A stretch of DNA of 64,000 bases from Oxalobacter formigenes (lineage in GTDB: Bacteria; Pseudomonadota; Gammaproteobacteria; Burkholderiales; Burkholderiaceae_D). Below are positions 35,156 to 44,234 of this stretch, piece after piece. A program made the position numbers and the translations under genes. The DNA lies in NCBI RefSeq assembly GCF_027158485.1, contig NZ_JAMKYJ010000011.1; one strand, written 5' to 3'. The notes below the pieces were generated by a model. The model was not told where the DNA came from, searched no databases, and worked only from the letters and a program-made list of their open reading frames with translations. Each line of letters starts with the position of its first letter. Position 1 is the first letter of the stretch.

Positions 35156-37321
35156 ATGGCAGACACAAACGACACCAACTGGAAAATTCCGGTCGACGCT
35201 TTAATGTCGGACGATCCGCTCTTGAGATGCCTGGTCATCCTGACCCGACTCTATCAGCATCCTTATTCGGCCCAGACCCTGACTGCCGGGCTCCCGCTTG
35301 AAGACGGCAAGCTCAATCCGGAACTGTTTATTCGCGCCGCTAACCGTGCAGGTCTGACATCACGTGTGACCAAGCGCGAATTGCTCGATATTTCGGCTTT
35401 GACGTTCCCCGTCGTTTTATTGCTCAAAAACGGGAACGCATGCGTTGCTACCGCCCGCAACGAAGCCAATGTCTGGACGGTTATCCAGACCGAATCCGAT
35501 GGCGGCGAAATGCAGATATCAAACGAGGAACTGGCCGGGTTTTATTCAGGATTTGCCATATTCAGCCGCCCCTCTTTCCGTTTCGACAGTCGCGCTCACG
35601 AACACGAAACGCCAAAAGGCGAGCACTGGTTCTGGAGTGTTTTCCGCCAGTCATGGCCCCTGTATTCAGAAGTATTGATCGCTTCATTACTGATCAATAT
35701 TTTTGCACTGGTCACCCCGTTGTTCACGATGAACGTTTACGATCGTGTTGTCCCGAATCAGGCGTATGAAACGCTATGGGTTCTGGGTATCGGCATTCTG
35801 ATCGTTTACATCTTCGATCTGATCATGAAAACATTGCGGGCCTATTTCCTCGATGTGGCCGGCAAACGGGTCGATATTATTCTGTCTTCAACGATATTCG
35901 AAAAGATCATGGGACTGAAAGCCGCCGTCCGGCCACGTTCGGTGGGCAGCCTGGCCAACAATCTGCAGGAATTCGAGATGTTCCGGGACTTCATCACTTC
36001 CGCGACAATCACGACCCTGATCGATTTGCCGTTTACCATTCTTTTCCTGCTGATCATTCTCTGGATCGGCGGTCCGGTTGTTCTGGTACCTATTGCCGCC
36101 ATTCCGATCATCATTCTGGTTGCGCTGGCACTGCAACGCCCATTGCAAGGCGTCATCCAGAAAAGTTTCCGTGTGGGTTCCCAGAAGCACGCCACACTGA
36201 TCGAAACCCTCACCGGCCTTGACACGATCAAAGCTGTCGACGCTGAAGGGATCGCCCAGAGAAAATGGGAAAGAATCATTGGCGAACAAAGCGATCTTGG
36301 CCTCAAATCGAAATTATTGACGACAGCGATCGTCAATCAATCCGGATTGTTCCAGCAACTGGCTTATGTCGGCGTCGTAGTCGTCGGCGTTTTCCTGATT
36401 ACCAACAACATGTTGACCATGGGCGGTCTGATCGCCTGTTCCATGCTGACCGGTCGCGTCACCGCTCCATTGGCTCAGGTCGCCAGCCTGATTACGCGTT
36501 ACTATCAGGCACGTGCCGCGGTTCAGGGCGTTGATGACATCATGAAACTGCCGGTGGAAAGAACACCCGGCAAGAATTACATTCACCGTCCTGTCATTCG
36601 GGGAGATATTGAATTCCGCAATGTGACATTTGCCTATCCGGACCAGAGTATTCCTGCCCTGAAAAACGTCTCATTCAAAATCAGTCAGGGTGAACGTGTC
36701 GGTATTATCGGACGAATCGGTTCCGGAAAATCGACACTTGAAAAACTGATACTGGGCATTTACGAACCGAATGAAGGTTCCGTCTGGGTCGATGGCGTCG
36801 ATTTGCAGCAAATCGATCCGGCCGACCTGCGCAGAAACATCGGTTACATCCCTCAGGACGTGATGCTTTTCTTCGGATCGGTCAAGGACAATATTGTCCT
36901 TGGCGCACCTTACGTCGATGACGCCATGATGCTTCGCGCAGCGGAAATTGCCGGCGTGACTGAATTCGTCAATCGTCATCCGCAGGGATTCGACATGCAG
37001 ATCGGTGAACGTGGCGAAGGCCTGTCTGGAGGACAAAGACAATCCGTCGCGAATGCCCGCGCCCTGTTGCTCGACCCACCGATCTTCATCATGGACGAGC
37101 CAAGCAATTCGCTCGACAATCGTTCAGAAGAAAATTTCAAGAAACGTCTCGCCGCCCACCTCGGCAAACATACATTATTGCTGGTAACACACCGTGCATC
37201 GCTTTTGACACTCGTCGATCGTCTGATTGTCATGGATAACGGTCAAATTATTGCCGATGGCCCGAAAGAACAGGTCATGCAGGCATTGTCTGGAGGAAAA
37301 TTGCATGTCGCAAAAGGCTGA
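35156..37321 (+). CDS. lapB: Type I secretion ABC transporter, LapB-like permease/ATPase
   Basis: The 721-residue protein has an N-terminal C39-peptidase-like domain (about 15-140). Its expected catalytic Cys is absent, so the domain should recognise rather than cleave the substrate. Six transmembrane helices follow (about 165-440), then an ATPase with Walker A GRIGSGKST, signature LSGGQRQ and Walker B IFIMDEPSNSLD. This is the LapB/RTX-exporter type. It would drive ATP-dependent export of a large adhesin through the fusion protein and TolC-like channel. The gene overlaps the next start by 17 bases. Confidence 0.94.
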   Translation: MADTNDTNWKIPVDALMSDDPLLRCLVILTRLYQHPYSAQTLTAGLPLEDGKLNPELFIRAANRAGLTSRVTKRELLDISALTFPVVLLLKNGNACVATARNEANVWTVIQTESDGGEMQISNEELAGFYSGFAIFSRPSFRFDSRAHEHETPKGEHWFWSVFRQSWPLYSEVLIASLLINIFALVTPLFTMNVYDRVVPNQAYETLWVLGIGILIVYIFDLIMKTLRAYFLDVAGKRVDIILSSTIFEKIMGLKAAVRPRSVGSLANNLQEFEMFRDFITSATITTLIDLPFTILFLLIILWIGGPVVLVPIAAIPIIILVALALQRPLQGVIQKSFRVGSQKHATLIETLTGLDTIKAVDAEGIAQRKWERIIGEQSDLGLKSKLLTTAIVNQSGLFQQLAYVGVVVVGVFLITNNMLTMGGLIACSMLTGRVTAPLAQVASLITRYYQARAAVQGVDDIMKLPVERTPGKNYIHRPVIRGDIEFRNVTFAYPDQSIPALKNVSFKISQGERVGIIGRIGSGKSTLEKLILGIYEPNEGSVWVDGVDLQQIDPADLRRNIGYIPQDVMLFFGSVKDNIVLGAPYVDDAMMLRAAEIAGVTEFVNRHPQGFDMQIGERGEGLSGGQRQSVANARALLLDPPIFIMDEPSNSLDNRSEENFKKRLAAHLGKHTLLLVTHRASLLTLVDRLIVMDNGQIIADGPKEQVMQALSGGKLHVAKG

Positions 37322-38486
37322 AATGGAAGTTGGCAAAGGGCGGCTGGAACGATTCAAACAATGGATTCTTCCTCCCAATGATCCAAATGCCCCTGTACGC
37401 GAAGATATCCGGTTCATGCCAACCCGGCTGGGCGCTTTTTTCCTGAACCCGCCCAAGGCCAGCTTCCTGATTATCCGCTACACCCTTATCCTGTTCGTGA
37501 TCGCCATCATATGGGCCTGCTTCTCGCCTATCGATGAAATCACCCGTGCGGAAGGCAAGATCATTCCATCCAGTAACGTTCAGGTCATCCAGAATCTGGA
37601 AGGAGGTATCGTCAGCGATATTCCGGTCAAGATCGGTCAGGTTGTCCATAAAGACGATATTGTCATGAAACTGGATGAGACCCGCTTCGCTTCTTCAGCA
37701 GAAGAAAGCAAGGCGGGAATCGACGTCCTGAAAGAACAGGTCAACCAGCGTGCTCAGGAAATCGCCGAAAAACGTTCCCGTCTTTCACAACTTCAACAAA
37801 GCTACGCCTTTATCAATAAAGAATTGCAGATGTCCAAACCGTTATTGGCACAAGGTGTCGTTTCAGAAGTTGAAATCCTGCGCCTGCAACGTCAGGTCTC
37901 CGACCTCCGGGGTGAAATGGATGCAAACCGTCTGGCGATTCCCCGTCTGGAATCGCAGCTCGCTGAAGCCAAGGCAAAACTCGAAGGCGCGTCTGCTTCG
38001 AGTCTGGCCGCCAAGGATCGGCTGGATCGGACGACCGTACGTTCTCCCGTCGACGGTATCATCAAAACAATCAATATCAATACCGTCGGGGGTGTTATCC
38101 AGCCTGGCATGAATGTGATGGAAATCGTTCCGGTCGAAGACAAGCTGCTGGTGGAAGCACGTGTACGGCCAAGCGACGTCGGTTTCCTGAAGGTCGGACA
38201 ACCTGCCATGGTCAAGATTTCCGCCTATGATTTCTCCATTTACGGCGGTCTCGAAGCGGAAGTGGAAAATATTACGGCAGATTCCATCACCAATGAAAAA
38301 GGTGAAAGTTTTTATCTGGTTCGCGTCAGAACGAAGAAAAACTATCTGGGCACAGAGGAAAAACCGCTTCCGATCATTCCCGGCATGATGGCATCAGCCA
38401 GCATCAAAACCGGAAGCAAGAGCCTGATGACGTATCTGTTGAAACCGATTTTCAAGGCAAAATCAGATGCACTAACGGAAAGATAA
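37305..38486 (+). CDS. lapC: HlyD-family type I secretion membrane fusion protein (LapC-like)
   Basis: ATG 37305 follows a strong GGAGG at 37291-37295 and gives 393 residues, overlapping the lapB 3' end. One transmembrane helix lies at about 53-73 (LIIRYTLILFVIAIIWACFS). Next come the lipoyl-type half-motif, a long coiled-coil (about 115-230) and the beta-barrel domain with RSPVDGIIKTININTVGGV, the conserved HlyD C-terminal signature. It bridges the inner-membrane transporter to the outer-membrane channel. An ORF extending upstream lies wholly inside lapB and is not the start. Confidence 0.94.
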   Translation: MSQKAEMEVGKGRLERFKQWILPPNDPNAPVREDIRFMPTRLGAFFLNPPKASFLIIRYTLILFVIAIIWACFSPIDEITRAEGKIIPSSNVQVIQNLEGGIVSDIPVKIGQVVHKDDIVMKLDETRFASSAEESKAGIDVLKEQVNQRAQEIAEKRSRLSQLQQSYAFINKELQMSKPLLAQGVVSEVEILRLQRQVSDLRGEMDANRLAIPRLESQLAEAKAKLEGASASSLAAKDRLDRTTVRSPVDGIIKTININTVGGVIQPGMNVMEIVPVEDKLLVEARVRPSDVGFLKVGQPAMVKISAYDFSIYGGLEAEVENITADSITNEKGESFYLVRVRTKKNYLGTEEKPLPIIPGMMASASIKTGSKSLMTYLLKPIFKAKSDALTER

Positions 38487-38499
38487 GCTTTTGTACAAT

Positions 38500-38528
38500 A
38501 AAAAGGCACCATTATTGGTGCCTTTTTA
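38500..38528 (+). terminator. Bidirectional terminator after lapC
   Basis: AAAAGGCACCA (38501-38511) pairs with TGGTGCCTTTT (38516-38526) around TTAT, with T and A runs on either strand. It separates lapC from the convergent LuxR gene. Confidence 0.9.
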
Positions 38529-38560
38529 TTAACAAGCGTAAATTTCTGCTCCTGCGTCTG

Positions 38561-39226
38561 TCAGTCGTGTCCGGACATAAAAACGACCAGCTGCAATCTG
38601 TCTTTCACATCCAGTTTCTCGAATATGGAACTCAAATGTGCCTTGACGGTTCTCTCTGCGATATCAAGCTCTTTGGCAACCGCCTTGTTGCTGCACCCTT
38701 TGTTAACCAGCCTGGCAATTTCCAGTTCGCGCCGTGTCAAACAACTCAGGGGATTGGTTTCGGCTGCAGTAAAAGAGTCTGTTTCTTCGTTTTTTTGTGA
38801 CTCGGGATTGGTATGTACGGCAGACTCGTGAAGCCTTGCCATCAATGCAGGAATACCGGCAGAAGACAGCCAGACTCCTTTCTTGGATACGACCGAAAGA
38901 ATTTTCCGGCATTCGGATTCCCCAAGAGTCGGAGGACAACAGGCGACTGCACCAATGGCGAGGCTGGCCAGCTCGGCCGCAGGTGTAAACGAAATTCCCC
39001 CGAAAATGAGCCTTGCCTGATCTTTCATGGAAGCGATCTTTTTCAATACTTCCGAATTACGCGCACCCGGCAAATTCATGTCCAGAACGATCAGTTTTGC
39101 AGAATTGGCCGACAGAAAATCAAACAATGCGGCAATGGAACCTATCATTCTGACAGTCACCTTGCTGCCGCTTACTTTCATCCAGCGCGCAGCAAACTTT
39201 TCATTGGACGTAGCGATGACAAACAT
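38561..39226 (-). CDS. LuxR-type response-regulator-like protein with atypical receiver
   Basis: ATG 39226, with AAGG eight bases upstream, gives 221 residues; a TTG at 39274 is an alternative. The N-terminal about 120 residues resemble a receiver domain and keep an aspartate (Asp49 in LIVLDMNLPG). They lack the acidic pair at the N-terminus, and the usual Thr and Lys switch residues are not visible (GAVACCPPT where GxGYLxK is expected). The C-terminal LuxR helix-turn-helix (LTRRELEIARLVNKGCSNKA, then RTVKAHLSSIFEKL) is intact. No histidine kinase is nearby. It probably regulates the adjacent secretion locus, by position only. Confidence 0.85.
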   Translation of the reverse strand: MFVIATSNEKFAARWMKVSGSKVTVRMIGSIAALFDFLSANSAKLIVLDMNLPGARNSEVLKKIASMKDQARLIFGGISFTPAAELASLAIGAVACCPPTLGESECRKILSVVSKKGVWLSSAGIPALMARLHESAVHTNPESQKNEETDSFTAAETNPLSCLTRRELEIARLVNKGCSNKAVAKELDIAERTVKAHLSSIFEKLDVKDRLQLVVFMSGHD

Positions 39227-39561
39227 GAAAGTGACCTTGAAAAATTTATCCGAAACAGACTGGACAATCCGCAATTTTTGCGATGATGTCGTGTCGGCAC
39301 CTGTTTGTCCATATTACAAGAAATTTAAAATTTCCTCCCGGTAATCGTTCAACCCAATCGTTTTCGTTATAAAAAAAACCACAAAAATTCCTTTCTGTTG
39401 GTATGGCTTTTCTTACCTGCCTGTATCTTCTGTTGCGGATTCATAATCACCCTTGGCAAATTCCCGTTTATAGTGATATTTTAATAGAGTAGCCTTTGGA
39501 CCTTGAAAGAGCTTTTATTTTGAGGCCGTCAACTGATTGCACTTCCTGTCAAACATTTGCC
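39227..39561. other. Intergenic region between the LuxR-type gene and pgi
   Basis: This AT-rich stretch holds the divergent promoters of the regulator and pgi. No gene or strong repeat is seen. The pgi start has no clear ribosome-binding site. Confidence 0.5.
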
Positions 39562-41208
39562 ATGAACTCTCCCAATCTCGTTAACGCAGCCGTCTTTAAA
39601 AAACTGACAAATCATCTTCAGGAGGCGAAAAAATGGTCGCTTTCCGAACTTTTCGAAAAAGATCCGGGCCGTTTTCCATCCATGACCCTGACGGCCGGCG
39701 GCCTCTTTCTTGATTACTCAAAAAACTGTCTTTCCGGTAAAACAGTGGAACTGCTTGTCGAACTGGCAGAAGAATGTCGGCTGGAACAAAAGCGGGATGA
39801 CATGTTTCGTGGCGACAAGATCAACACGACGGAACACCGCGCTGTTTTGCATACGGCTCTCCGTGCGCCCCGTTATGAAAAAGTACTGGTCGACGGCAAA
39901 AACATCATTCCTGAAATACATGCCGTTCTCGATCGCATGCGCGAATTCTCCGAAAAAATCCATTCCGGCGAATGGAAAGGGTTTTCCGGCAAAAAGATCA
40001 CCGATGTCGTCAATATCGGCATTGGCGGATCGGACCTTGGCCCAAGAATGGCGACACAGGCATTACGTCATTTTCACATAAAAGGTCTTACCGTTCATTT
40101 CGTCGCCAACGTCGACGGGCACGATCTGGAAGCCGTTCTTGATAAAGCCGATCCGGAAACCACGCTGTTTATCGTCGCTTCCAAAACGTTCACAACGCTT
40201 GAAACCATGCTCAATGCCCAGTCGGCACGCAGCTGGTTTCTTAACTCGGGCACGATCCGGGACCTGTCCCGACATTTCGTCGCCATTTCAACGAATGCCG
40301 CTGCCGTTCGAAAATTCGGCATTCCCGAAGACAATATGTTTCCTTTCTGGGATTGGGTAGGGGGACGTTATTCGGTCTGGTCGGCCATCGGGCTGCCCCT
40401 TGTTCTGGCAATCGGATATAACCACTTTACAGAATTTCTGGCAGGTGCATATGCCATGGACGTGCATTTCAAAAACGCACCTCTGGCGTCCAACATGCCG
40501 GTCATTCTGGGACTCGTCGGCATCTGGAACCGCAACTTTCTTGGATATTCATCCGTTTCCATCGCGCCTTATCTTCAGGATCTGATCAGTTTTTCGAATT
40601 ATCTCCAGCAACTTGAAATGGAAAGCAATGGGAAACAGGTTCGGAAAAACGGTGAAGCCGTTGAATACAGGACCTGTCCCGTCATCTGGGGAAATGTCGG
40701 GACGAACGGTCAGCACGCCTATTTCCAGCTCTTGCATCAGGGCACAGAAATAATTCCGGTCGATTTCATCACGGCACTCCAGCCCCATCACACTTTGCCA
40801 AAACATCATGCGGCATTATTGGCCAATTGTTTCGCCCAGTCGGAAGCGTTAATGGTCGGCAAATCTGCCGAAAAGGTGCGTGCCGATCTCGAGGCTGCCG
40901 GTATGTCTACTGCCGAAATAGAAGTACAGACACCCCAGAGAATGTTCCCCGGCAACCGGCCGAGCAACACCATCCTGATGAATGTGCTGCGCCCTGAAAC
41001 GCTTGGAGCGTTAATGGCACTCTATGAACACAAGACTTTTGTTCAGGGAGCTATCTGGAACGTCAACAGCTTTGACCAGTGGGGTGTCGAACTGGGCAAG
41101 CTTCTGGCAAAAACCATTGAAAATGAACTTGAAGGAGACGAGTTGGCCCATCACGACAGTTCAACTTCAGGTTTGATTGCACTGGCAAAAGCAAGCCTGA
41201 AAAAATAA
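39562..41208 (+). CDS. pgi: Glucose-6-phosphate isomerase
   Basis: From ATG 39562 the protein has 548 residues, matching E. coli Pgi (549). It has the two PGI signatures, the first around the conserved IGIGGSDLGP and WVGGRYSVWSAIGL, and the second GAIWNVNSFDQWGVELGK. The active-site motif GQHAYFQLLHQG is also present. The enzyme interconverts glucose-6-phosphate and fructose-6-phosphate in gluconeogenesis and sugar-nucleotide supply. A TTG-initiated frame 22 codons longer is unlikely. It is monocistronic, closed by a strong terminator. Confidence 0.97.
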   Translation: MNSPNLVNAAVFKKLTNHLQEAKKWSLSELFEKDPGRFPSMTLTAGGLFLDYSKNCLSGKTVELLVELAEECRLEQKRDDMFRGDKINTTEHRAVLHTALRAPRYEKVLVDGKNIIPEIHAVLDRMREFSEKIHSGEWKGFSGKKITDVVNIGIGGSDLGPRMATQALRHFHIKGLTVHFVANVDGHDLEAVLDKADPETTLFIVASKTFTTLETMLNAQSARSWFLNSGTIRDLSRHFVAISTNAAAVRKFGIPEDNMFPFWDWVGGRYSVWSAIGLPLVLAIGYNHFTEFLAGAYAMDVHFKNAPLASNMPVILGLVGIWNRNFLGYSSVSIAPYLQDLISFSNYLQQLEMESNGKQVRKNGEAVEYRTCPVIWGNVGTNGQHAYFQLLHQGTEIIPVDFITALQPHHTLPKHHAALLANCFAQSEALMVGKSAEKVRADLEAAGMSTAEIEVQTPQRMFPGNRPSNTILMNVLRPETLGALMALYEHKTFVQGAIWNVNSFDQWGVELGKLLAKTIENELEGDELAHHDSSTSGLIALAKASLKK

Positions 41209-41221
41209 ATCGTGTCCCAAT

Positions 41222-41256
41222 AAAAAAAGCACAATCGACGATTGTGCTTTTTTTGC
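41222..41256 (+). terminator. Bidirectional terminator after pgi
   Basis: AAAAAAAGCACAAT pairs with ATTGTGCTTTTTTT around CGACG. It lies between the convergent pgi and lipoprotein genes. Confidence 0.92.
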
Positions 41257-41266
41257 TTTCCGGTCT

Positions 41267-42796
41267 TTATCGATACGCCGTCCTGATGAGAGCAGGTTGT
41301 TTCAATTTCGGATAAACAGGTAATGAAACCGATGCACTGTCCTGTGACGAACTGTTATTCATTCTGATGATTTTCGGCGATGGCCACTGACCTTTCAATA
41401 CTTCTTCTTTTGGCTGGTACAGTTGGAGCAGCAGGAAGAACCTTCCCTCCGGAACCGGCATCCAGTTGGACAGTTTTTCCTCTCCCGGTTTTTGCTGTTG
41501 GAGATACAGTGTTAAAGTCCCATCCTCATTCAATTTGAATGATTGCCGTGTCGAACTGATCGTGAAGGAACTGGACGGATTGAATCCTGAAAACTGTTGC
41601 GATACCGGATAAGCCGACAGAGACCAGAAAGCGCTGACCGGGGGCAAATTATTCTTTTCGAATCTCAGTTCATACTGGTTCTTGCCGTTCAGTTTCTTGT
41701 TACTTGCGCTGACTTCATAGATGATGCCCCAGATTTCCTCTGAAGAATTTCCGTAAAGATTTTTTGAAGCGATATAGGCCCGGTAAGGATAATTTTCCTT
41801 CAGCAAATTGGAACTGGTGCCAAACAGGACAGGAGCCTTGACGTTCGTCTTCGACATCGTATCCAGTTCTGCCTGCCCGGCAGCCATTCCATCTATCAAG
41901 GCTTTTTTCTCTGAATCCGACATGGTGGAATAATCGAAGGCCTTGCCCGGTACGATTCCGATTTCGGCAAAGCGTTTCATCATGCCGTTTTCTTCTTTTG
42001 GAATCGTGCAAAACTGCAGCATGAAATTGAGATAAGTGAAAAATTCCGGCGTTTTGGCCTTTGCCGAGTTATAAACCGGAAAATTCAATGGCTGCGGAGA
42101 TGGTGGCGGAGTTGTATGAGCATACTGGCTTAAGGGTTCGATTTTATATTGATTCATTATTTTCGTATTTTTTTCAGCGCCGGTCATATCCCCGGTCTGA
42201 AGCCGGAACATGACAAATACGAATGCAGAGGGCGATTCGACCACTCGTGAAATACCTTCCGGTTTGTCCCCTTTCCATCCAGGAGCGACAATCAACAGGC
42301 GTCCTCCCCTGCTTCCATCTTTCAGGCTGCTGAAATAATCGAAATCGTTTCCGAACAGATCGACGAACTGAACGGAAAAATAACGTTTGCTCTCTACTTG
42401 TGAAATCGTAACGACAGCAGGTTCACGACGTAAATCCAGCCAGGCACTCCCGTAGGCCATATCCGTTTTACCCGGTTTCACACTGATTTCGGTCTGGGCC
42501 TGTATTTTTTCCTCATTGCCGTTTTCCGTCGCTTCTTCCGTTTCGGTGACTTCCACTTCGGCAGTCAACTGCACAGGCAAAACAGCCAGTTCATTGAAAG
42601 GTTTCACGAAATTCGGATTTTGCGTATCGATGGCAGAAATGCTCATATTCCGATAATTTTCAACGATCGGATATCCATAGATATAAGCCTCTTTGGCAAT
42701 CTGGGTGATTTCCGTTTCATTGAGACGTTTTTTCTGATGACAGGACGCCAGCAAAAAAACCGTCATTAAACCAATCAAAATATGGGTGAATTTCAT
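41267..42796 (-). CDS. DUF1254/DUF1214-type lipoprotein
   Basis: The 509-residue protein has a lipoprotein signal with lipobox LLASC (Cys19). An N-terminal DUF1254-like domain begins EAYIYGYPIVENYRNMS, and the C-terminal DUF1214-like domain has WSLSAYPVSQQF and WMPVPEGRFFLLLQLYQPK. Such proteins are widespread envelope proteins; some are linked to carbohydrate or toxin-degrading pathways, but the biochemical role of this family is not settled. The gene stands alone between pgi and talB, with its own promoter region at 42797 and beyond. The acidic region around residues 80-100 (ETEEATENGNEEK) is an insert. Confidence 0.82.
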   Translation of the reverse strand: MKFTHILIGLMTVFLLASCHQKKRLNETEITQIAKEAYIYGYPIVENYRNMSISAIDTQNPNFVKPFNELAVLPVQLTAEVEVTETEEATENGNEEKIQAQTEISVKPGKTDMAYGSAWLDLRREPAVVTISQVESKRYFSVQFVDLFGNDFDYFSSLKDGSRGGRLLIVAPGWKGDKPEGISRVVESPSAFVFVMFRLQTGDMTGAEKNTKIMNQYKIEPLSQYAHTTPPPSPQPLNFPVYNSAKAKTPEFFTYLNFMLQFCTIPKEENGMMKRFAEIGIVPGKAFDYSTMSDSEKKALIDGMAAGQAELDTMSKTNVKAPVLFGTSSNLLKENYPYRAYIASKNLYGNSSEEIWGIIYEVSASNKKLNGKNQYELRFEKNNLPPVSAFWSLSAYPVSQQFSGFNPSSSFTISSTRQSFKLNEDGTLTLYLQQQKPGEEKLSNWMPVPEGRFFLLLQLYQPKEEVLKGQWPSPKIIRMNNSSSQDSASVSLPVYPKLKQPALIRTAYR

Positions 42797-43155
42797 AAAA
42801 TCAGTCGATTATGGTCAGCGAAACAATTTTGTCATAAAAACTTAATAAAACACCGTTCAAGTGAAGTGAATCGTACTTCAGCCCATGCCAAATTTCCACG
42901 AAAGATTGGATATATCAATAAAATATTTTTTGTCGTTCGCTTATACTGGTACCAGAAACATATTCAGGCGGAACAATACTTCACGGAATTGCAGAGAAAT
43001 GACAATTCATTCCCCTGTCGGCTGATATCTTCACGCTTTAATCCGTTTTTCATATTGATTATTCCCGTACAGAGGTAACAGAGCCGCCATTATGTGTTAA
43101 TTTAAAACAGTGATTCCATGTCCAAGCTGCCTCAACCTTTTGTGAAAGTAAATAT
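42797..43155. other. Intergenic region between the DUF1254-type gene and talB
   Basis: No believable gene is seen; the longer plus-strand open frame here has atypical composition and no ribosome-binding site. It should contain the two divergent promoters. Confidence 0.5.
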
Positions 43156-44091
43156 ATGAACCAACTGGAACAATTGAAACACTATACGACCGTTGTAGCA
43201 GACACAGGTGATTTCCAGTCTATCCAGCGTTATTCTCCTGAAGATTCCACGACCAATCCCTCGCTGATTCTGAAAGCCGTTCAGAAAGATACCTATGAGT
43301 CGCTTCTGGAAAAAACCGTTCGTGACAATAAAGGCAAAACAACGGAAGAAATCATGGACCGCCTGCTGGTCGCTTTCGGGGTGGAAATTCTGAAAATCGT
43401 CCCGGGCCGCGTTTCAACCGAAACGGATGCACGCCTGTCGTTCGATACCGAAGGCAGCATCAAAAAGGGTCGTGAACTGATTGCGCTTTACAAGGCAAAT
43501 GGCATTTCCCCTGATCGTGTCCTGATCAAAATCGCTTCCACCTGGGAAGGTATCCGTGCGGCAGAAGTTCTCCAGAAAGAAGGCATCCGCTGCAATATGA
43601 CGCTGATGTTTTCCCTGCCGCAGGCCGTTGCCTGTGCCGAGGCAAAAGTCCAGCTCATTTCCCCATTCGTCGGCCGCATTTACGACTGGTACAAAAAACA
43701 GACTGGAACCGATTACGCTGGAGCAGACGATCCCGGGGTCCAGTCCGTCAAACGCATTTACGATTATTACCGCAAGTTCGGATATCCAACCGAAGTGATG
43801 GGAGCCAGTTTCCGAAACACGTCCCAGATCATCGAACTGGCCGGTTGCGATCTTTTGACGATCAGTCCGGAACTGTTGCAAAAACTGTCCGAATCCGATG
43901 CGCCGGTTACCCGCAAACTCAGCCCGGAACTTGCCAAAGCCGATCCGATCGAAAGAGTCAGTTACGACGAAAAATCATTCAGGCTTGCCTTGAACGACGA
44001 AGCGATGGCGACTGAAAAACTTTCCGAAGGAATCCGCCTGTTTTGCGCAGATACGGTAAAATTGGAAAAAATGATCGACGCCCTGCGCTGA
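43156..44091 (+). CDS. talB: Transaldolase
   Basis: The 311-residue protein starts MNQLEQLKHYTTVVADTGDF. It has the N-terminal TTNPSLI signature and the Schiff-base lysine Lys125 in DRVLIKIASTWEG (Lys132 in E. coli TalB). It transfers a dihydroxyacetone unit between sedoheptulose-7-phosphate and glyceraldehyde-3-phosphate in the non-oxidative pentose phosphate pathway. Together with pgi it supports nucleotide and cell-wall sugar supply. A 15-bp hairpin follows the stop. Confidence 0.96.
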   Translation: MNQLEQLKHYTTVVADTGDFQSIQRYSPEDSTTNPSLILKAVQKDTYESLLEKTVRDNKGKTTEEIMDRLLVAFGVEILKIVPGRVSTETDARLSFDTEGSIKKGRELIALYKANGISPDRVLIKIASTWEGIRAAEVLQKEGIRCNMTLMFSLPQAVACAEAKVQLISPFVGRIYDWYKKQTGTDYAGADDPGVQSVKRIYDYYRKFGYPTEVMGASFRNTSQIIELAGCDLLTISPELLQKLSESDAPVTRKLSPELAKADPIERVSYDEKSFRLALNDEAMATEKLSEGIRLFCADTVKLEKMIDALR

Positions 44092-44123
44092 TCGGTTCAA
44101 AAAATTCATTTGTTTCATTTCTG

Positions 44124-44157
44124 AATGGTGCTTTCTTCTGACGAAGAAAGCACCATT
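44124..44157 (+). terminator. 15-bp hairpin after talB
   Basis: A perfect stem of 15 bp (44124-44138 with 44143-44157) closes on TGAC. The T-run is poor, so it may act as a terminator only weakly or as an mRNA-stabilising structure. Confidence 0.65.
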
Positions 44158-44234
44158 CGTGGTTTTGGGGAACGGTTTTTTGATTAATACTCGTTCTCAT
44201 TTACGGTTTTTATTATTGATTCAACCCTTTTATC

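Noticed and set aside
39496..39561. Longer pgi with a TTG start and 22 extra residues
   Set aside because: The extension does not resemble glucose-6-phosphate isomerase, and ATG 39562 gives the standard length.
42782..43078. 98-codon open frame between the DUF1254-type lipoprotein gene and talB
   Set aside because: It overlaps the 5' end of the lipoprotein gene on the other strand, has no ribosome-binding site, and its composition is unlike that of a gene.
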